A stretch of 64,000 bases of DNA from Aquarana catesbeiana (Eukaryota > Chordata > Amphibia > Anura > Ranidae). Both the position numbers and the translations under genes were made by a program. The stretch covers positions 198,295,640 through 198,359,639 of the forward strand of contig NC_133324.1 of assembly GCF_042186555.1 (NCBI RefSeq), in the 5' to 3' direction. This document shows, piece by piece, positions 11,126 to 23,179 of the stretch; within the stretch, counting starts at the first letter, position 1; each line of letters starts with the position of its first letter. The notes under the pieces were generated by a model, which was not told the origin of the DNA, made no database searches, and worked only from the letters and a program-made list of their open reading frames with translations.

Positions 11126-11435
11126 TTGTACCTATAGGTAAGCCTATAATAAGGCTTACCTATAGGTACTGTAAATATCTCCTAAAAGTGCGCTGTTGAG
11201 GAGATAGCTACTGTATACACCGCTGATGACATAATCGGCGGATATGCTCTTTCAGAGCCCTATGCTGAGACTGGCGGCTCCGGCCACTCAAAGCGCTGGA
11301 AGAAACACCAGAAGAAACACCGGGGAAGATGTCAGCCATATCAGCGGTGTGCCGGCACCGCTGGAGGGCTTTGTTCTAAGGTAAGTATTTCATAATGAGC
11401 TAGTATTTCATGCATACTAGCTCATTATGCCTTTG
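11126..11435. repeat. Dispersed repeat with terminal palindromes
   Basis: Bounded by two near-perfect palindromes: 11130-11168 (ACCTATAGGTAAGCC mirrored by GGCTTACCTATAGGT) and about 11390-11430 (CATAATGAGCTAGTAT mirrored by ATACTAGCTCATTATG). A relative lies at 33685-34095, where ACCTACAGGTAAGC faces GCTTACCTGTAGGT next to the shared phrase AATATCTCCTAAA. The repeat is non-coding. Confidence 0.6.
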
Positions 11436-11486
11436 TAGTACAGGTTTTTTTTTGAGGGGGGAGGTTCTCTCTTTAATAGGAATCCT

Positions 11487-12359
11487 TTAACCATTTCAGG
11501 CCTGGAAGGATTTGCCCCCTTAATGACCAGGACATTTGTTGCGATACGGCACTGTGTCGCTTTAACTGACAATTGCACGGTCAGGAAACCTTGTACACAA
11601 ACAAAATTTCTTTTGGTGGTATTTGATCACCTCTGCGGTGTTATTATTATTTTTTGTGCTAGAAGTAAAAAAAGACCGACAATTTTGAAAAAAAAAACTA
11701 TATTTTTTACTTTTTGCTATAATAAATATCCCCCAAAAAATGTACAAAAAAAAATTTCTTCATCCGTTTAGGCCAATATGTATTCTTCTACATATTTCTG
11801 GTAAAAAAAATTGCAATAAGCGTATATTGTTTGGTTTGCACAAAAGTTATAGTGTCTACAAAATAGGGGATATATTTATGGCATTTGTATTATCATTTTT
11901 TTTACAAGTGATGGCGTTGATCAGAGATTTTTTGGGATTATTGACATTTATACAGCGATCAGAGCTAAAAATAACCACTGATTACTGTATGATGACAAAT
12001 GACACTGGCAGGAAAGGGGTTAACACTAGGGGGCGATCAAGGGGTTAAGTGTTCCCTAGGGAGGTGTTTCTAACTGTGGGGGGGGACTGACTGGGAGTAC
12101 AGAGAGATTGCTGTTCCTGATCACTAGGAACAGACGATCACTCTGAACTCCCCTGTCAGAATGGGAATCTGTTTGTTTACATTGACAGATCCCCATTCTG
12201 GCTCTCTGAGAAGCAATCACGGGTGGCTGGCAGACATCGGGGCCGCTGGCCACACGCATCGCACCGTGGACCTTCTATTGCTTTTAAAGCAGCCAGCGTA
12301 CACCTACGGTGATTCACGCAGCCATGCCAACCTGCCACAGTATAATGACAAGCGGTTAA
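11487..12359 (+). mobile_element. TTAA-bounded non-autonomous element T1
   Basis: Starts TTAACCATTTCAGGCC and ends AGCGGTTAA, so both tips carry TTAA followed by a CC(A/G)-type terminus in inverted form. The internal order (GCGATACGGCACTG, TTTTGGTGGTATTTGATCACC, CAATATGTATTCTTCTACAT, AGGGGTTAA, then a GC-rich right part) recurs at 12780-13592, 23518-24838, 33010-33680 and 35410-36713. About 870 bp and non-coding. TTAA target preference suggests a piggyBac-type or Kolobok-type mobiliser, but this is inference. Confidence 0.65.
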
Positions 12360-12360
12360 A

Positions 12361-12779
12361 GGTTAAAAAAAAAAACAATTTGTCAGACAAATTTGGCCTC
12401 TTACCTGTCAATGTCTGAGAGGACAGAAACTATCATCTACTGTATCCCAACAATCACCAAACTGTAGGAGGTACAAGGTGAAGCCAACAAGCAAACTAAA
12501 CTGAAGCCTTTCTCCTGCAGTGCCCCCTAGTGGCAGAAATGTATATTTATCTTGTCTGAGAACTGCAGAGAGAAGCATAATATTCCAAAATTTTCAGCTG
12601 AGAGAAATTGCAATAATTTAAGACTTTACATAAAGCCTCAGATATCTTTCATTAAGGTCTTCATGTTATATAGCTTAAATAAAATGTCATAGATACAGTA
12701 TATCACTTATCATTGTAAAATAACATATTCCACACTTTTTCCACACGGGCTAATTGGCCAGAAGGAGGCTAATCAGCGA
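12361..12779. other. No recognisable feature
   Basis: AT-rich linker between two TTAA-bounded elements; nothing supported. Confidence 0.5.
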
Positions 12780-13592
12780 GTCTGGCGGATGCGATGTCCA
12801 CCGGCCACCTGCGATCGCTCCCTAGAGAGGTAGAACGGTGGTCTGCTGATGTAAACAAGGCAGACCGTTATTCTGACAGGGATGAAATCAGTGATCTTGT
12901 GTTCCTGCAAAGCAGGAACACAGATCTCTGTGTTCATCCATTAAGTCCACCTCCCACACAGTTAAAAAGCATCCCTTAGGGAAACACTTAACCCTTTAAT
13001 CGCCCCTGGTGTTAGCCCCTTCCCTGCCAGTGTCATTAGTAAGATAACAGTGCAAATTTTGAGCACTGATCACTGTAATAATGTCACTGGTTCCCAAAAA
13101 AGTGTCAGTTAGGTGTCTGATTTGTCCGCCGAAATGTTGCAGTTCCACTAAAAATCACTGATCACCACCATTACTAGTAAAACAATAAAATAAATAAAAA
13201 TGTCATAAAAAATTATCCCATATTTTGTAGGCGTGATAATTTTTGCACAAACCGATCAATATACGCTTATTGGGATTTTTTTACCAAAAATATGTAGAAG
13301 AATATATATTGGCCTAAATTTGATTTTTTTAAAATGTTTTTATTGGATATGTTTTATAGCAGAAAGTAAAAAAAAAAAATTGTCAGTCTTTTTTTGTTTC
13401 TAGCGCAAAAAAATAAAAACTGCAGAGGAATACCACCAAAAGAAAGCTTTATTTGTGGTTAAAAAAGGACATCAGTTTTATTTGGGTACAGCATTGCACC
13501 GCACAAATATCAGTTAAAGTAATGCAGTGCTGTATCGCAAAAAATGGCCTGGTCATTAAGGGGATAAAACCTTCCAGGGCTGAAGGGGTTAA
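12780..13592 (-). mobile_element. TTAA-bounded non-autonomous element T2, one end lost
   Basis: Reverse-orientation copy of T1. The end at 13592 is intact (CTGAAGGGGTTAA) and the internal blocks appear in reverse order (AGTGTCATTAGTA, AATATACGCTTATTG, GTAGAAGAATATATATTGGC, ATACCACCAAAAGAAAGC). The other end is missing: the sequence enters within the GC-rich part near 12780. Confidence 0.6.
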
Positions 13593-13599
13593 AAAACAG

Positions 13600-14175
13600 A
13601 AAAAATATAGTTTTCCCCAATTTTTCAGTTTTTTCCAGGCTTTTACTTAGGACTCATCCCCCTTTCATTAACCTAGGGTCAGAAAGTAACAGGAATGTTA
13701 TTTATATTGATAAAGTAGAGGAAAGATAATGCAGGATTATATGATCCTGTTAGATGCATATTTTTCATTCCTTCTATATCCTGAAAGTATGAATAGGGCT
13801 GCTATGTTTTACAGAAAATGAATAAAAGTTATGTTTTACAGGTTAGAGTTCTGTGGGTTACACATATTATTGGAATCCCAGTAACATCATTGATAAAGTA
13901 TGACAATGTCCATATATGGCCAATGACATCACCCAGGAGACACTGTCCCTGTATTTTTAATAGTTCTTATTTTTTCCTTTCATTGGGTCGGTGGGCATCA
14001 AGCACCATAATTGACATGGATCTACATTACTGGACAACGTTATTGACTATGGATGTACATTTATTTTTTAAATTAAAGGACTCAACAAAGACTGTTTTGT
14101 GTTTCTATTTACACTTTACATCTTTTTTTTTTTCAGATTGTGCCCCATAATCATTCACATGGAGGGGCTGGTAAC
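13600..14175. other. No recognisable feature
   Basis: AT-rich; the open frame at 13818-14150 shows no known domain. Nothing supported. Confidence 0.45.
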
Positions 14176-14179
14176 TGGA

Positions 14180-14940
14180 TGCATCCTTATTATTACAGGG
14201 GGCAACCATATTTTGTTAAGCCTCCATCCTCAACCCCCCATAACCATCAGGCCAGGTTTGTGGGGAAGAGACCCTTGTCCACATCCACATGGTGACAAGG
14301 TGTTTTGTCAGGGGGGTACCTCCTGACAAGGAACCTTCCCCTGTGTTGAGGGCATGTGGCCTGATATGAATTAGGAGGTTAGGTGCAGGATTGCCCCCTT
14401 CTCCCCCCCTCCCTTTGGGGGATCCTCATTTTTTTGGGGCGTGGAATTTCTCCTTAAGATCCATATCGGACCTAAAGTACCTAGCATGAATTAGGGTGGT
14501 ATGCCTTTTCTTGTGGGGATACCTCATTAACTCCTATACCAGACCATCATCTAGAGAAAAGGGGCTGTTATAGATTAATTGAATTCCCGACTGCTTGCAG
14601 ACAGAGCAAAGTGTCCAGGAGCTATAATTTTTCCAGCAATTTAGGAAGGTTGCATATATAGCACAGATGCACCATTTGACAGGTAGGGTTAGGGCACTCC
14701 CAGGTATGTTATTTATTTTTAATGTGCTTTGGGACATGTCCTTTAGGGCAGTTCCCAGGACCTCATAAAATTTGTTTGACAATGCCTTGCCTGTTAGACC
14801 ATACAATGGCCAGAATTGTGCTGTTAAATTTTGACTCTTATTGATTTCAGTGAGGTTTGGATTCAGCACCCAAACTGTAGTAGTGTTCGCCGAAACCTGC
14901 TCGAAACCAAACCCAGTTACGTTTGGCTCGTCACTAATTA
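14180..14940 (+). repeat. Old, diverged relative of the copy A repeat
   Basis: Shares ordered landmarks with copy A but with many changes: ACCCTTGTCCACATCCACATGG, GACAAGGTGTTTTG, GTTGAGGGCATGTGGCC, then GGGGCGTGGAATTTCTCC and CATATCGGACC. The segment ends with a GTTCGCCGAAACC-type block near 14890. Confidence 0.55.
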
Positions 14941-15709
14941 AAATTTAGATACAGATTTGCTTATATTTTGAATAGGCTATTTTATGTTTTACTAAAACTG
15001 TCATCCTAACCTCTTGTTTGCAAAATAGAAATGTTGTGAGCCCTAGTTGCCATAATTATATATTACATAGTAACTCAAATATAATTGTTTATTAAGGGCA
15101 ACATCCAACATCTATTTTTATTTTTTAATTCTAACATCACTTTGGTTATCTGGATCATCTGAATGGCCCATGTCTCTGAAATATACAGTAGATGATGTGA
15201 AAGAATATAAAAAAAAGTTTAAAAAAGTTAAATGTAAAAAGAAGTGCAAGGTTAATGAATACGCTATGGGCCATTAAACCAAAGGTGCTACCATTAAGAG
15301 TAGCAAGGACGTTATTTAACAGGTAAACCGAAAGGGTCATGGTTGAATAAATGTACCGCTCACTTAAACACAGTTATTAAAATGTTAGGCAGACATATTG
15401 GCTTTGTCTTGTTAAATAAAATCCACATAAAAAAGTGAATTATGAAACTCTCAACATCACTTTAAACAGATTGTTGCTTTAAATATACAGCATAATAAAA
15501 TGCTCTTAAATTGTGAACACTTATAATTATCATTTCTTAGTTAATGTATTTATTTCTGCTAATTACTATAACATATTTTCAGTGTTGCACTTTTTCTAGC
15601 AGCACACATCTGTGTGCGAATGCTTCACTATAAAGAAAATAAGTATCCTTGTTGTACCATAGGGAAAGGGCTAATCACAGGCCTGTTAACTCTGCTAGAA
15701 AGCATTCCT
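14941..15709. other. AT-rich sequence, no feature recognised
   Basis: No coding potential; only short AT-rich frames. Confidence 0.5.
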
Positions 15710-16198
15710 TAGGCCTCATGCACACTGGACGTTAAAATAACATTATAAAAACATCAGTAGCTTTGCAGTGAGTTTTTCAACTTTTTTCAAAGTTTTTGCA
15801 ATAGCGTTTTAAGCGTTTATTAGCTTTTTTTAGCATTTTTCCGCGTTAGCATTTTAGCTTTTTTTTTTTTTTAACACATTTTTTTTTCCAATGGATCAAA
15901 AACTCTAAAAACTGCTGGTGGGCGACTTTTTTGAGCGTTTATCATTGTTTATGAGCGTTTATCAGTGTTAGAGCATTTTTACAGCTGAAAAACGTCTCAG
16001 AACCCACTAGCTTTGTTTTTTTTTTGTTTTTTTTACTGCTCAAAAAAGCCACTGCCCAAAACTGCTGACAACAGCCTATGTGTGCATGGACACATAGGAT
16101 AACATGATGGAGAGTTTAATGACTGTAGAAAAAAGCGTCTACAGCCAAAAACAGCTGGTGAAAAAACTTCAAAAAATGTCCAGTGTGCATGAGGCCTA
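15710..16198. mobile_element. MITE with GGCCTCATGCACACTGGAC termini (M1)
   Basis: The left tip GGCCTCATGCACACTGGAC (from 15712) is mirrored by GTCCAGTGTGCATGAGGCC at the right tip (ending 16196). The interior is AT-rich with repeated AGCGTTT words. A second copy, split by another element, lies at 39006-40178. Non-coding. Confidence 0.8.
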
Positions 16199-16267
16199 TT
16201 AAACCAAAGGCTACAATAAAACCAGAAAGCTAACGGTAGCAACAACAGCTGTTGTCACCTAGGAGTT

Positions 16268-16436
16268 GGTTTACTAAAACTGGAGAATGCAAAATCTGGT
16301 GCAGCTCTGCATATAAACCAATCAGCTTCCAGGTTTTTTTTTGTCAACGCTTAATTGAACAATCTGAAGTTAGAAGCTGATTGGCTGACATGCACAGCTG
16401 CGCCAGATCTTGCATTCTCCAGTGTTATTAAATTAA
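16268..16436. mobile_element. Short MITE with CTGGAGAATGCAA termini
   Basis: The left end TTACTAAAACTGGAGAATGC is mirrored by GCATTCTCCAGTGTTATTAA at the right end. The middle contains CCAATCAGCTTCCAGG and its inverted counterpart AGAAGCTGATTGG. About 165 bp, a form I recognise as common in frog DNA. Confidence 0.75.
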
Positions 16437-16594
16437 CCCCATAACGTTACTTCTCAGAGGCAGCCATAGTGTATTAAAATTGAGAGAGGAACTTTCTCCA
16501 AGCTGCTATTTGCTTAAATTTGTACCAGAGGCAGTTGTCCCCTGTTCTTCTTTTCAATATTGCTATATGCAAAAGACATGCTTCCAAAGACCTA

Positions 16595-16860
16595 TGCCCC
16601 GTACACACGGTCGGATTTTCCGACGGAAAATGTGCCATCGGAGCGCGTTGTCGGAAATTCCAACCATGTGTGGGCTCCATCGGACATTTTCCATCGGATT
16701 TTCCGGCACACAAAGTTTGAGAGCAGGCTATAAAATTTTCCGACAACAAAATCCGATCGCGTCAATTCCGACCGTGTGTGGACAATTCCGATGCACAAAG
16801 TGCCACGCATGCTCAGAAGAAATTCCGAGATGGAACAGCTCGTTCTGGTAAAATTAGCGT
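16595..16860. repeat. Left TIR and subterminal region of Harbinger element 1
   Basis: Starts TGCCCCGTACACACGGTC and holds many CGGAAA, TTTTCCGAC and CCGTGTGTG words in both orientations. The first ~250 bases are closely matched, in reverse, by 47950-48214 of element 2, so this is the MADF-side end. Confidence 0.85.
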
Positions 16861-17396
16861 TTGGAATGGATAGAGCACTTTCGCAATCTTTAAAATTGTT
16901 TAATACAGCGCACTCTCTTCTTCTTTATAATGCAGGAAGAACAAAGTAGTTTTGCTGCTGATATTCACACAGAGTTCTCACAAACGTATTTCTTTATTAT
17001 TTATCGTGATTCCCTCAATATATTATGATTTGTCACATCTGACCAAAAATCTATATAATTTTTTTGTGTTTTTTTTTTTTTTTTTAAAAACCCTGATGTG
17101 ATTTTTTTTTTTGGTTTGTATTTTTTTCAAGGCTGATCTTGTTTTTTTTTTTTTTTTTAATTATTATTATTATTATTGTTATTTAACATCCTGAATATTT
17201 TTGTGTGTGTTTTGTGTGTCAAGTTACCACAACACCATTATTATCTTGTATTATTTAATCTCAAGGAGGTTGCTTGGTGTTGGTGTCTCTTGTTAACTTC
17301 ACATTGTATTTTTGAAATGTACCTGAATCCTCACAAACAAACTGTCCCTTTTGAAGGAAAACACACATAGGCGAGTCTAATTGAAACCAAAAAACC

Positions 17397-17402
17397 TTTA
17401 TT
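17397..17402 (-). terminator. Polyadenylation signal after MADF gene, element 1
   Basis: AATAAA on the minus strand about 250 bp beyond the MADF stop codon; the matching signal in element 2 lies at 47444-47449 at about the same distance. Confidence 0.5.
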
Positions 17403-17654
17403 AAGGGCTCAGAACCAAACAAAGAGGGAGGCAACGCTGGAGAAACAGCAGAAATTGGTGAAGCCTTTGACCCCCAGGGCAGACATAAATTATTTTACTG
17501 CAAAATTGGTGGCCTGAGGAGTCCTTATCTAAGGGAGTGAAGTCTGGTCCAGAAGTCCCAGAGATCATGAAAGCAGCAGATGACATGTATGTCCCCAGGC
17601 TGTGGTACTACAAGAGGCTGCATATTTTGCCAGACCAGACTGAACCCAGGGCCA

Positions 17655-18669
17655 TCACTCTCTTGTCTTCCTTCCACGCTTCCTTCCCGGCTGTGGCTCT
17701 GGTGTTGGAGATGTGGCAGGAGGAGGAGTAGGACCTGGAGGAGGAAGAGGAGGAGGAGGAGGACCTGGAGGAGGAGGACTATGTGTGAGGTCACAAATGT
17801 GGGTAGCACATGTTATTTGGCCCCTCAACCCCTTATTGAGAGCTTCCAAAATTAAGGACTCACACAGGAGTCGTTGGCCCTCCTCCATCTGCATCATTTT
17901 GCAGGCAGTTATGCCAGCAAAGTCCTCCTCCACACTGTGGGGGGTTCTCAGGGCCTCTGTAGCCTTCCAAAAGAGGCCTATGGCAACCTCCTCCAGGTTA
18001 CTCTTCTTCCTGCCACTTTGTCTTTGAAGGTGTAGGGGAGGGACCTGGATATCAGGCAGCCTGCTTGACCCGGCCACCTCCTGGCTGAGACTTCCCTGTG
18101 TATGAAAAAGGGACATGGTTTTAGTTTTTGCATCATCAATCACAATCAGAAATTAGTATTCCAAACTAACATCTAGTTAACATCATTGATTGGACAACCA
18201 TGAATATTTAGAGGAATGCTATACCTGGCTCAAGCTGGGCTCCTCCACATGTTGCTGCCTGGAAGGCCCGGGTTGGGCGTCAGAAGCCTCAGCTGGGGAG
18301 GAAGGAAGCGTGGAAGTAAGAGTGGAGAGTGCTGGCCTGGGTTTAGTCTGACCTTCCAGAAAATGCAGCGTGTCATAGTACCACAGCCTGGGGACATAAA
18401 TGTCATCTGCAGCTCCTGGATCTCTGGGAATCCTGGACCTTCTTGTGCTCCCTTAGATAAGTGCTCCTCAGGCCACCAATTAGGATCTTCAAATAGGTGA
18501 TGTCTGCCGTGGGGATCACCGTCTTCACAAATTCCAACAAATTATCCAGCGCTGCATTCCTCTTTGTTTGGTTCTTATATTCAGTGTGGTTTACCTGCCA
18601 CAGACAAGGCAGCTCCCTAAACATATCAATGAAGATTGGCATAAAGTCCTTATCTTTCAAGATATCCAT
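17655..18669 (-). pseudogene. MADF-domain protein of Harbinger element 1, frameshifted
   Basis: Two exons. Exon A runs 18669-18225, from ATG to a donor in CCAG|GTATAG. Exon B runs 18095-17655 after a TACACAG acceptor. Exon A encodes a MADF domain at about residues 8-90: a FREL-PCLW motif, then NHTEYKN and GGLRSTYLREHKK, the usual MADF hallmarks. Exon B has a helical stretch, a run of prolines and a basic end reading GRKRGRKTR that resembles an AT-hook or nuclear signal. Compared with element 2, exon A has one extra base near 18420, which shifts the frame after the MADF domain. Exon A is 445 bp in both copies because each has one extra base at a different place. MADF domains bind DNA in several insect proteins; a role as transposition accessory factor is inferred. 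Confidence 0.8.
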
Positions 18670-18958
18670 TTTCACTGCGAGACACAACAGAAGACAAACA
18701 CTAATGTCAGCCTAAAGTCTTCTAAACTTGTGCAAATACAGGCCTCAATCTAGAAGCAGTATAGGCCCAATGTTAAATCTTAACTTCGCAATCACGATCG
18801 GCATCTCCGTTACTCCTTCCTCCACTCACAGATCGTACGTACTACGCACGCGTCTTACGCTTTCTAGACACTGCGCATGCGTGAAACTCCGCCCACCCCT
18901 GACGTTCTTTCTATTCTATTCCCTGCCCCTTCTCGTTCGTCGCAGTGGGGAAGAGCAC
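18670..18958. promoter_or_regulatory. Shared divergent promoter region, Harbinger element 1
   Basis: This 289-bp gap separates the MADF and Myb-like start codons, which face away from each other. The same gap in element 2 is 288 bp (45826-46113) and is conserved in sequence, including a GC-rich core with CTGCGCATGCGTG near 18870. In element 2 a 5' UTR intron toward the MADF gene can be traced (donor after 45999); in element 1 the corresponding donor GT is changed (GAAGTTAAG near 18780). Promoter function is inferred from position. Confidence 0.55.
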
Positions 18959-20136
18959 ATGGCGGAGACACAGCAGGTGTCTGATAATTACACCAACGAG
19001 GAGGAGGAGGAGGAAAGCCCGGAGCCTGAACCGTCCCGATCCAGAAGGAGGCTATTTAAGGCCTCAAATATGTCCTTTGGGGAGATGTTGGAGATGGTCG
19101 GCATCCTGAAGAAGGCCGACTATGACGGGAAGTATGGACCTTACCCCAACCCCAATGTCAGAAAGGCCAAGATCATGGCGAAAGTGGTCAAGAGTCTGCA
19201 CCGGAATTTCGGGGTACGACGATCGAAAGATCAGCTCAGGAAACGGTGGTCGGACCTCAAATTAAGAGAGCACGAGCAGTACAGAAAGATCCGGAGAGTG
19301 CTGCAAAAAAGTAAGTAGTTGTGCTGTATTCCTATTCTTTATGTTTATTACATTCGTGCTTTTCTTAACTGTTATCCAGTTTAAAATGGCAACTTTCATG
19401 TTCATGGGCACATTATTCGTTCATATAAAACACTGTTCGTTCGGCCTAGAAAACACCATTGTTTTGGCCATATGCATTTGCCCACATTTTTTATGGCCTA
19501 CTTGTCTGCAAATAATTTGGTTGGGTAGATGGGTTTGTAACTAGAATGAAATGCAAACTAGATTCTGTGTAAGGAGAGGACACTCAGCAGCAGTTTTCAC
19601 ATCTGGACACATCTTTTCACAAAGGACACTAAAAATTCTACATCTTGGAACTCTGCCAAAATAGACAATTGTACCCCACTTCCATGCAATGTTTCATATT
19701 TATAGTTCTGCCATCAAATATCTGTGTGCTAAGTATACTTTTTTTTTTACATAGGGGATAAAAGACTCAGATGACACCCCTCATCCGAGCAGACCACAGA
19801 CCCCCCACCTCTGGAACAAGGGGAAATCCACCCAAGTAAGCAGAGCAGGATGAGGAAGGCGTGGTGAAAATTGGCACCACAACAAGTGAGTGTCTGTGAC
19901 CACAGGTTCAGGTAAGAGATGGATGCCGGCATATTTATAATACATGGTGTGTTTTTGTTTCTATCTTTTTAGGTGATCGTGATGTTGTGGATCCAGATCC
20001 TTTCACCTCGGAAAGTGCACAGATCCTGATCGGGGAGATCGTGGGGTGTAATAGGGACTTGGAAAACATCCTTATAAACATCAATGATGTTCAACAAAAA
20101 ATGAAGAACATCATTGATGTTTTAGGGAGAGTTTAA
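18959..20136 (+). pseudogene. Myb/SANT-like protein of Harbinger element 1
   Basis: Three exons can be matched to element 2: 18959-19310, 19755-19885 and 19973-20136. Exon 1 is open and encodes an acidic N-terminus (EEEEEE near residue 14), an Arg-rich patch, and a trihelix-type Myb/SANT domain at about residues 38-110 with WSDLKLREHEQYRKIRR at its end. This is the second protein of vertebrate Harbinger elements, known to bind subterminal DNA and help bring the transposase into the nucleus. Exon 3 gives a coiled-coil-like C-terminus ending IIDVLGRV. Exon 2 is broken: TGA at 19772-19774 and 131 bp instead of 135 bp. The full-length protein is lost, but the DNA-binding domain could still be made. 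Confidence 0.82.
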
Positions 20137-20205
20137 AACCCCTCAAATTCCCTTTTTTTTGCACTTTTTGTGAGCTAAAAATTTTTAGCATCTTCTGACA
20201 TATTT

Positions 20206-20430
20206 GCGAAAAGTCAAATTTTGAAGAGGCACACAGTGTGTCAACATGTGCTATCTGCCATCACGGGAGATCAGTGGATGCGTTTTGGGGGTGCAACCCC
20301 TTCCTCAATAATAAAGTAGCTCTGAGGAAGAGGTTGCACCCCAAAAACACGTCCCTTGATCCCCCATGATGGCAGCTAGCACATGATGACATTCGGCAAT
20401 TGGTGTGCATCTTAAAAATTTGGCTTTTCT
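20206..20430. repeat. Inverted repeat between convergent Harbinger genes, element 1
   Basis: The left arm contains CAACATGTGCTATCTGCCAT and GGGGGTGCAACCCCTTCCTC; the right arm mirrors them as GAGGAAGAGGTTGCACCCC and ATGGCAGCTAGCACATG. The loop is AT-rich, around 20310-20320. It sits just past the stop codon of the Myb-like gene and before the transposase 3' end. Element 2 has the same structure at 44226-44440, with better-matched outer arms. Confidence 0.8.
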
Positions 20431-20984
20431 AGGGATGACTTCACCCCATCTGAACGCAATATCAAACACAGTTTGTAAATACTCATGTCTGATATTGCCT
20501 TCAAGTTCTACCAAATATGAACTTTGAATCTTGTTGGTTTTAAACATGCCTGTTTTATCTTAAATGGACATTTCTACTTTTTCTAATGTGACCCCAAAAA
20601 TTGTTTGACAACAAACATGTTGGTTTGTTTTAAAAACCTTTTCTAAATGCATATGTGATTGTGCTGGTATGAAAAAGATTGTTAATCAAGAATGTGTGGA
20701 TTATTGTTTCAACGCTCCAACACTTTTGTTGTGCTCTAACTGGTGTTTTCAGTGACAATGGGGGTTATTTCCTAAGGGCAAATCCACTTTGCACTACAAG
20801 TGCAGTTTCAAGTGTCTTTGCCTTTAGTAAATAACACCCAACAATGCTTTGTAATGTTACACAATCACGCCATTTTCAGGGCTCACCACATTTCTGTCAG
20901 AGTCAGCTAAAAGAAACACAAGCAGTAAATGTCCCCAAAGATTTTAGTAGGTTTTTTTTTTTTTTTTATTTGAAAAAGGTTTCA

Positions 20985-22964
20985 GACATTGTCTGGAATA
21001 TTGATAGCCCCCCTACCCGCAAAGTATTCAAGGTATCTTTGACGGACATCACGGCACTCAGGGAGGCAAGCCAGGACGGCCACTTTCAAGCGCCGTCATG
21101 GTTGGTTCATTTTGAATTCCAGCCTCAGGCCCAACTGAGCCAGCATAGTTGGCAGAATGTTGCCGTAAAAAGTTGTGTAGAACACAGCACGCCAGGATGA
21201 TATGATTCAGTTTGTACTCCGCCATGTGTATGGGTGTAAGAAATAGGCAGAACCAGCTGGCTATGATTCCAAACGTGTTCTCCACCACTCTTCTGGCTCT
21301 GGCCAGCCGCTAATTGAAAACCCTCTGGTCGGGGGTGAGGGTCCTCATCAGGAATGGCCGCATAAGATGGTCCCCCAGCGCAAACGCTACATTGTCTTCT
21401 GGAGGTGAAAAGTCCAAGCTGCCATTCAGGAGACGCCTGTAGAACTCCGTCTGGGTAATGACTCCACCATCGGACATCCGGCCATTCTTCCCCACGTCCA
21501 CATACAGGAACTCGTAAGTAGCCGACACCACCGCCAACATCACAATACTATTGAACCCCTTATAGTTGAAATAGTATGACCCCGAGTTGGGTGTTGGGAC
21601 GATGTGGACGTATTTCCCATCAATTGCCCCTCCGCAGTTAGGAAAGTCCCACCGCTGGGCAAAGTGGGAGGCCACAGGAATGGCAGGAAACTGGGGAGAC
21701 AAACAAGAAAAAAAAATTAGTCATTTTGCACATAAACAGGGAAAGCAGATTAGACACAAACATTCTTGGCCAACATCAAGATAACATTTATTTGAGGGTG
21801 TTTTTAAAGACCAAAGTATAAGGTACACCTATCAGATTCCCCCTCCCCCACCCCCTCTCATGGGCCATTTCTAACATTATGGGGGGGACTCTTGGACAGG
21901 TAACCCTCTCCACTTCATTGAGAGATAATTGCCTAAATAATGGGTATTACTTTGGCCAGCCCCTCCTTAGTTACACTATTGGCATCCCACTGGACAGGTA
22001 AGAAGTGTCATAATACAAAGATATAAATACACATTGTACACATTTGAGCACATTTGTACATTCTGCTATTACCTATCAAGATAATAATAGTATACAGAAA
22101 CTTTTAACAGTACCATTTGAAAGTATACAGGCAGGCCCTTGCACTACATGCTTTGGGGAATTCATCCATAAATCTGACCACAAAAGAGATGGGTATAGTG
22201 TGTATGGGTTTGGCAAAGTCAGCAGATAGATGATTGAGGATAGATAGAGAATTGGTATCAGCTGACTTAGCAGTTGGGGGAGGGAGGGTTCCAAATGATA
22301 TATAGGGCCAGGAGACCATGCTGGGGAGGTTAGTGAAGGCAAATATGTATGAAGGACAAAAAAAAATTAAATAAAAGCATGCATGAGGACATAGGGGACA
22401 TTCACAGCATATTACGATCATGGTAATTAGGGAATGAGGAAAGAAATACAATACATTAGCAAAACATTACATACAATAAAATGTGATATTAAAGAATACA
22501 AATCTTACCTTAATATACTCCTTCTGCAGGACCTGGCTGATGGCAGAACAGGTCTCTGGGATAATGATGCCCAGAGCCTGGGGGGAGATGCCTGTCGAGA
22601 ACTTGAGGTCCTGCAGGCTTCTCCCCGTTGCCAAGTACCGCAGGGTGGCGACTAACCTCTGCTCCAGAGTGATGGCTTGCCTCATGCAGGTATCCTGCTT
22701 GCTAATATAAGGGGTCAGCAAAGCCAACAAATGGTGAAATATGGGGCCCGTCATCCAGAGAAAGTTCCTGAAATCATCAGGATTATTCTCACGGATCTCA
22801 CAGAGCAAAGGCATATGACAGAACTGGTCATGCTGAAGCAACCAATTCTTGGTCCATGAACTCCTCCCCACCCTGTTCATGGACTGGACTTGTGTCAAGG
22901 TCAGGACCCCAACACCAAGCCCCTGCACAGCACGAACTCTACGAGGAGTACGTATACGCAACAT
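20985..22964 (-). pseudogene. Harbinger DDE transposase, element 1, inactivated
   Basis: Two exons: 22964-22509 (152 codons, same length as element 2) and about 21690-20985. Exon 1 keeps the N-terminal helix-turn-helix region. Exon 2 keeps the first catalytic aspartate (CGGAIDGKYV) and the glutamate block (RVVENTFG), but an in-frame 33-bp loss near 21388 removes the block with the second catalytic aspartate. A TAG at 21310-21312 replaces the tyrosine of the FNYR motif, and a base change in length near 21060 shifts the last residues. Near 21662-21690 a short hairpin-driven inversion with loss of 15 bases destroys the first conserved block of exon 2. The enzyme would be dead. Confidence 0.9.
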
Positions 22965-23179
22965 GGCTAGAAAACGGTCGACTGCTCAGAACGAAGTAAC
23001 AGAACGCAGTGAAGAACAGCAAGGCTTGTGAAGAGCGACCTGAAAAACAGTAACGAACGAACAAGAACAGAATGACAAGAGTCACGCGTCACTTGCTGCA
23101 CGCACTGAAGAGCAGATACAAACCCACAAGCACAAACTGAACGGCAGAAAACGATCTGAAAACCACGAGTCTGAAAAAG

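Noticed and set aside
14534..14869. 111-codon minus-strand frame
   Set aside because: Lies in an old relative of the copy A repeat; no domain and no match to the other copies.
16474..16851. Open frames in several phases across the Harbinger left end
   Set aside because: They follow TIR and subterminal repeat sequence and recur in every copy of the ends, including the gene-less MITE.
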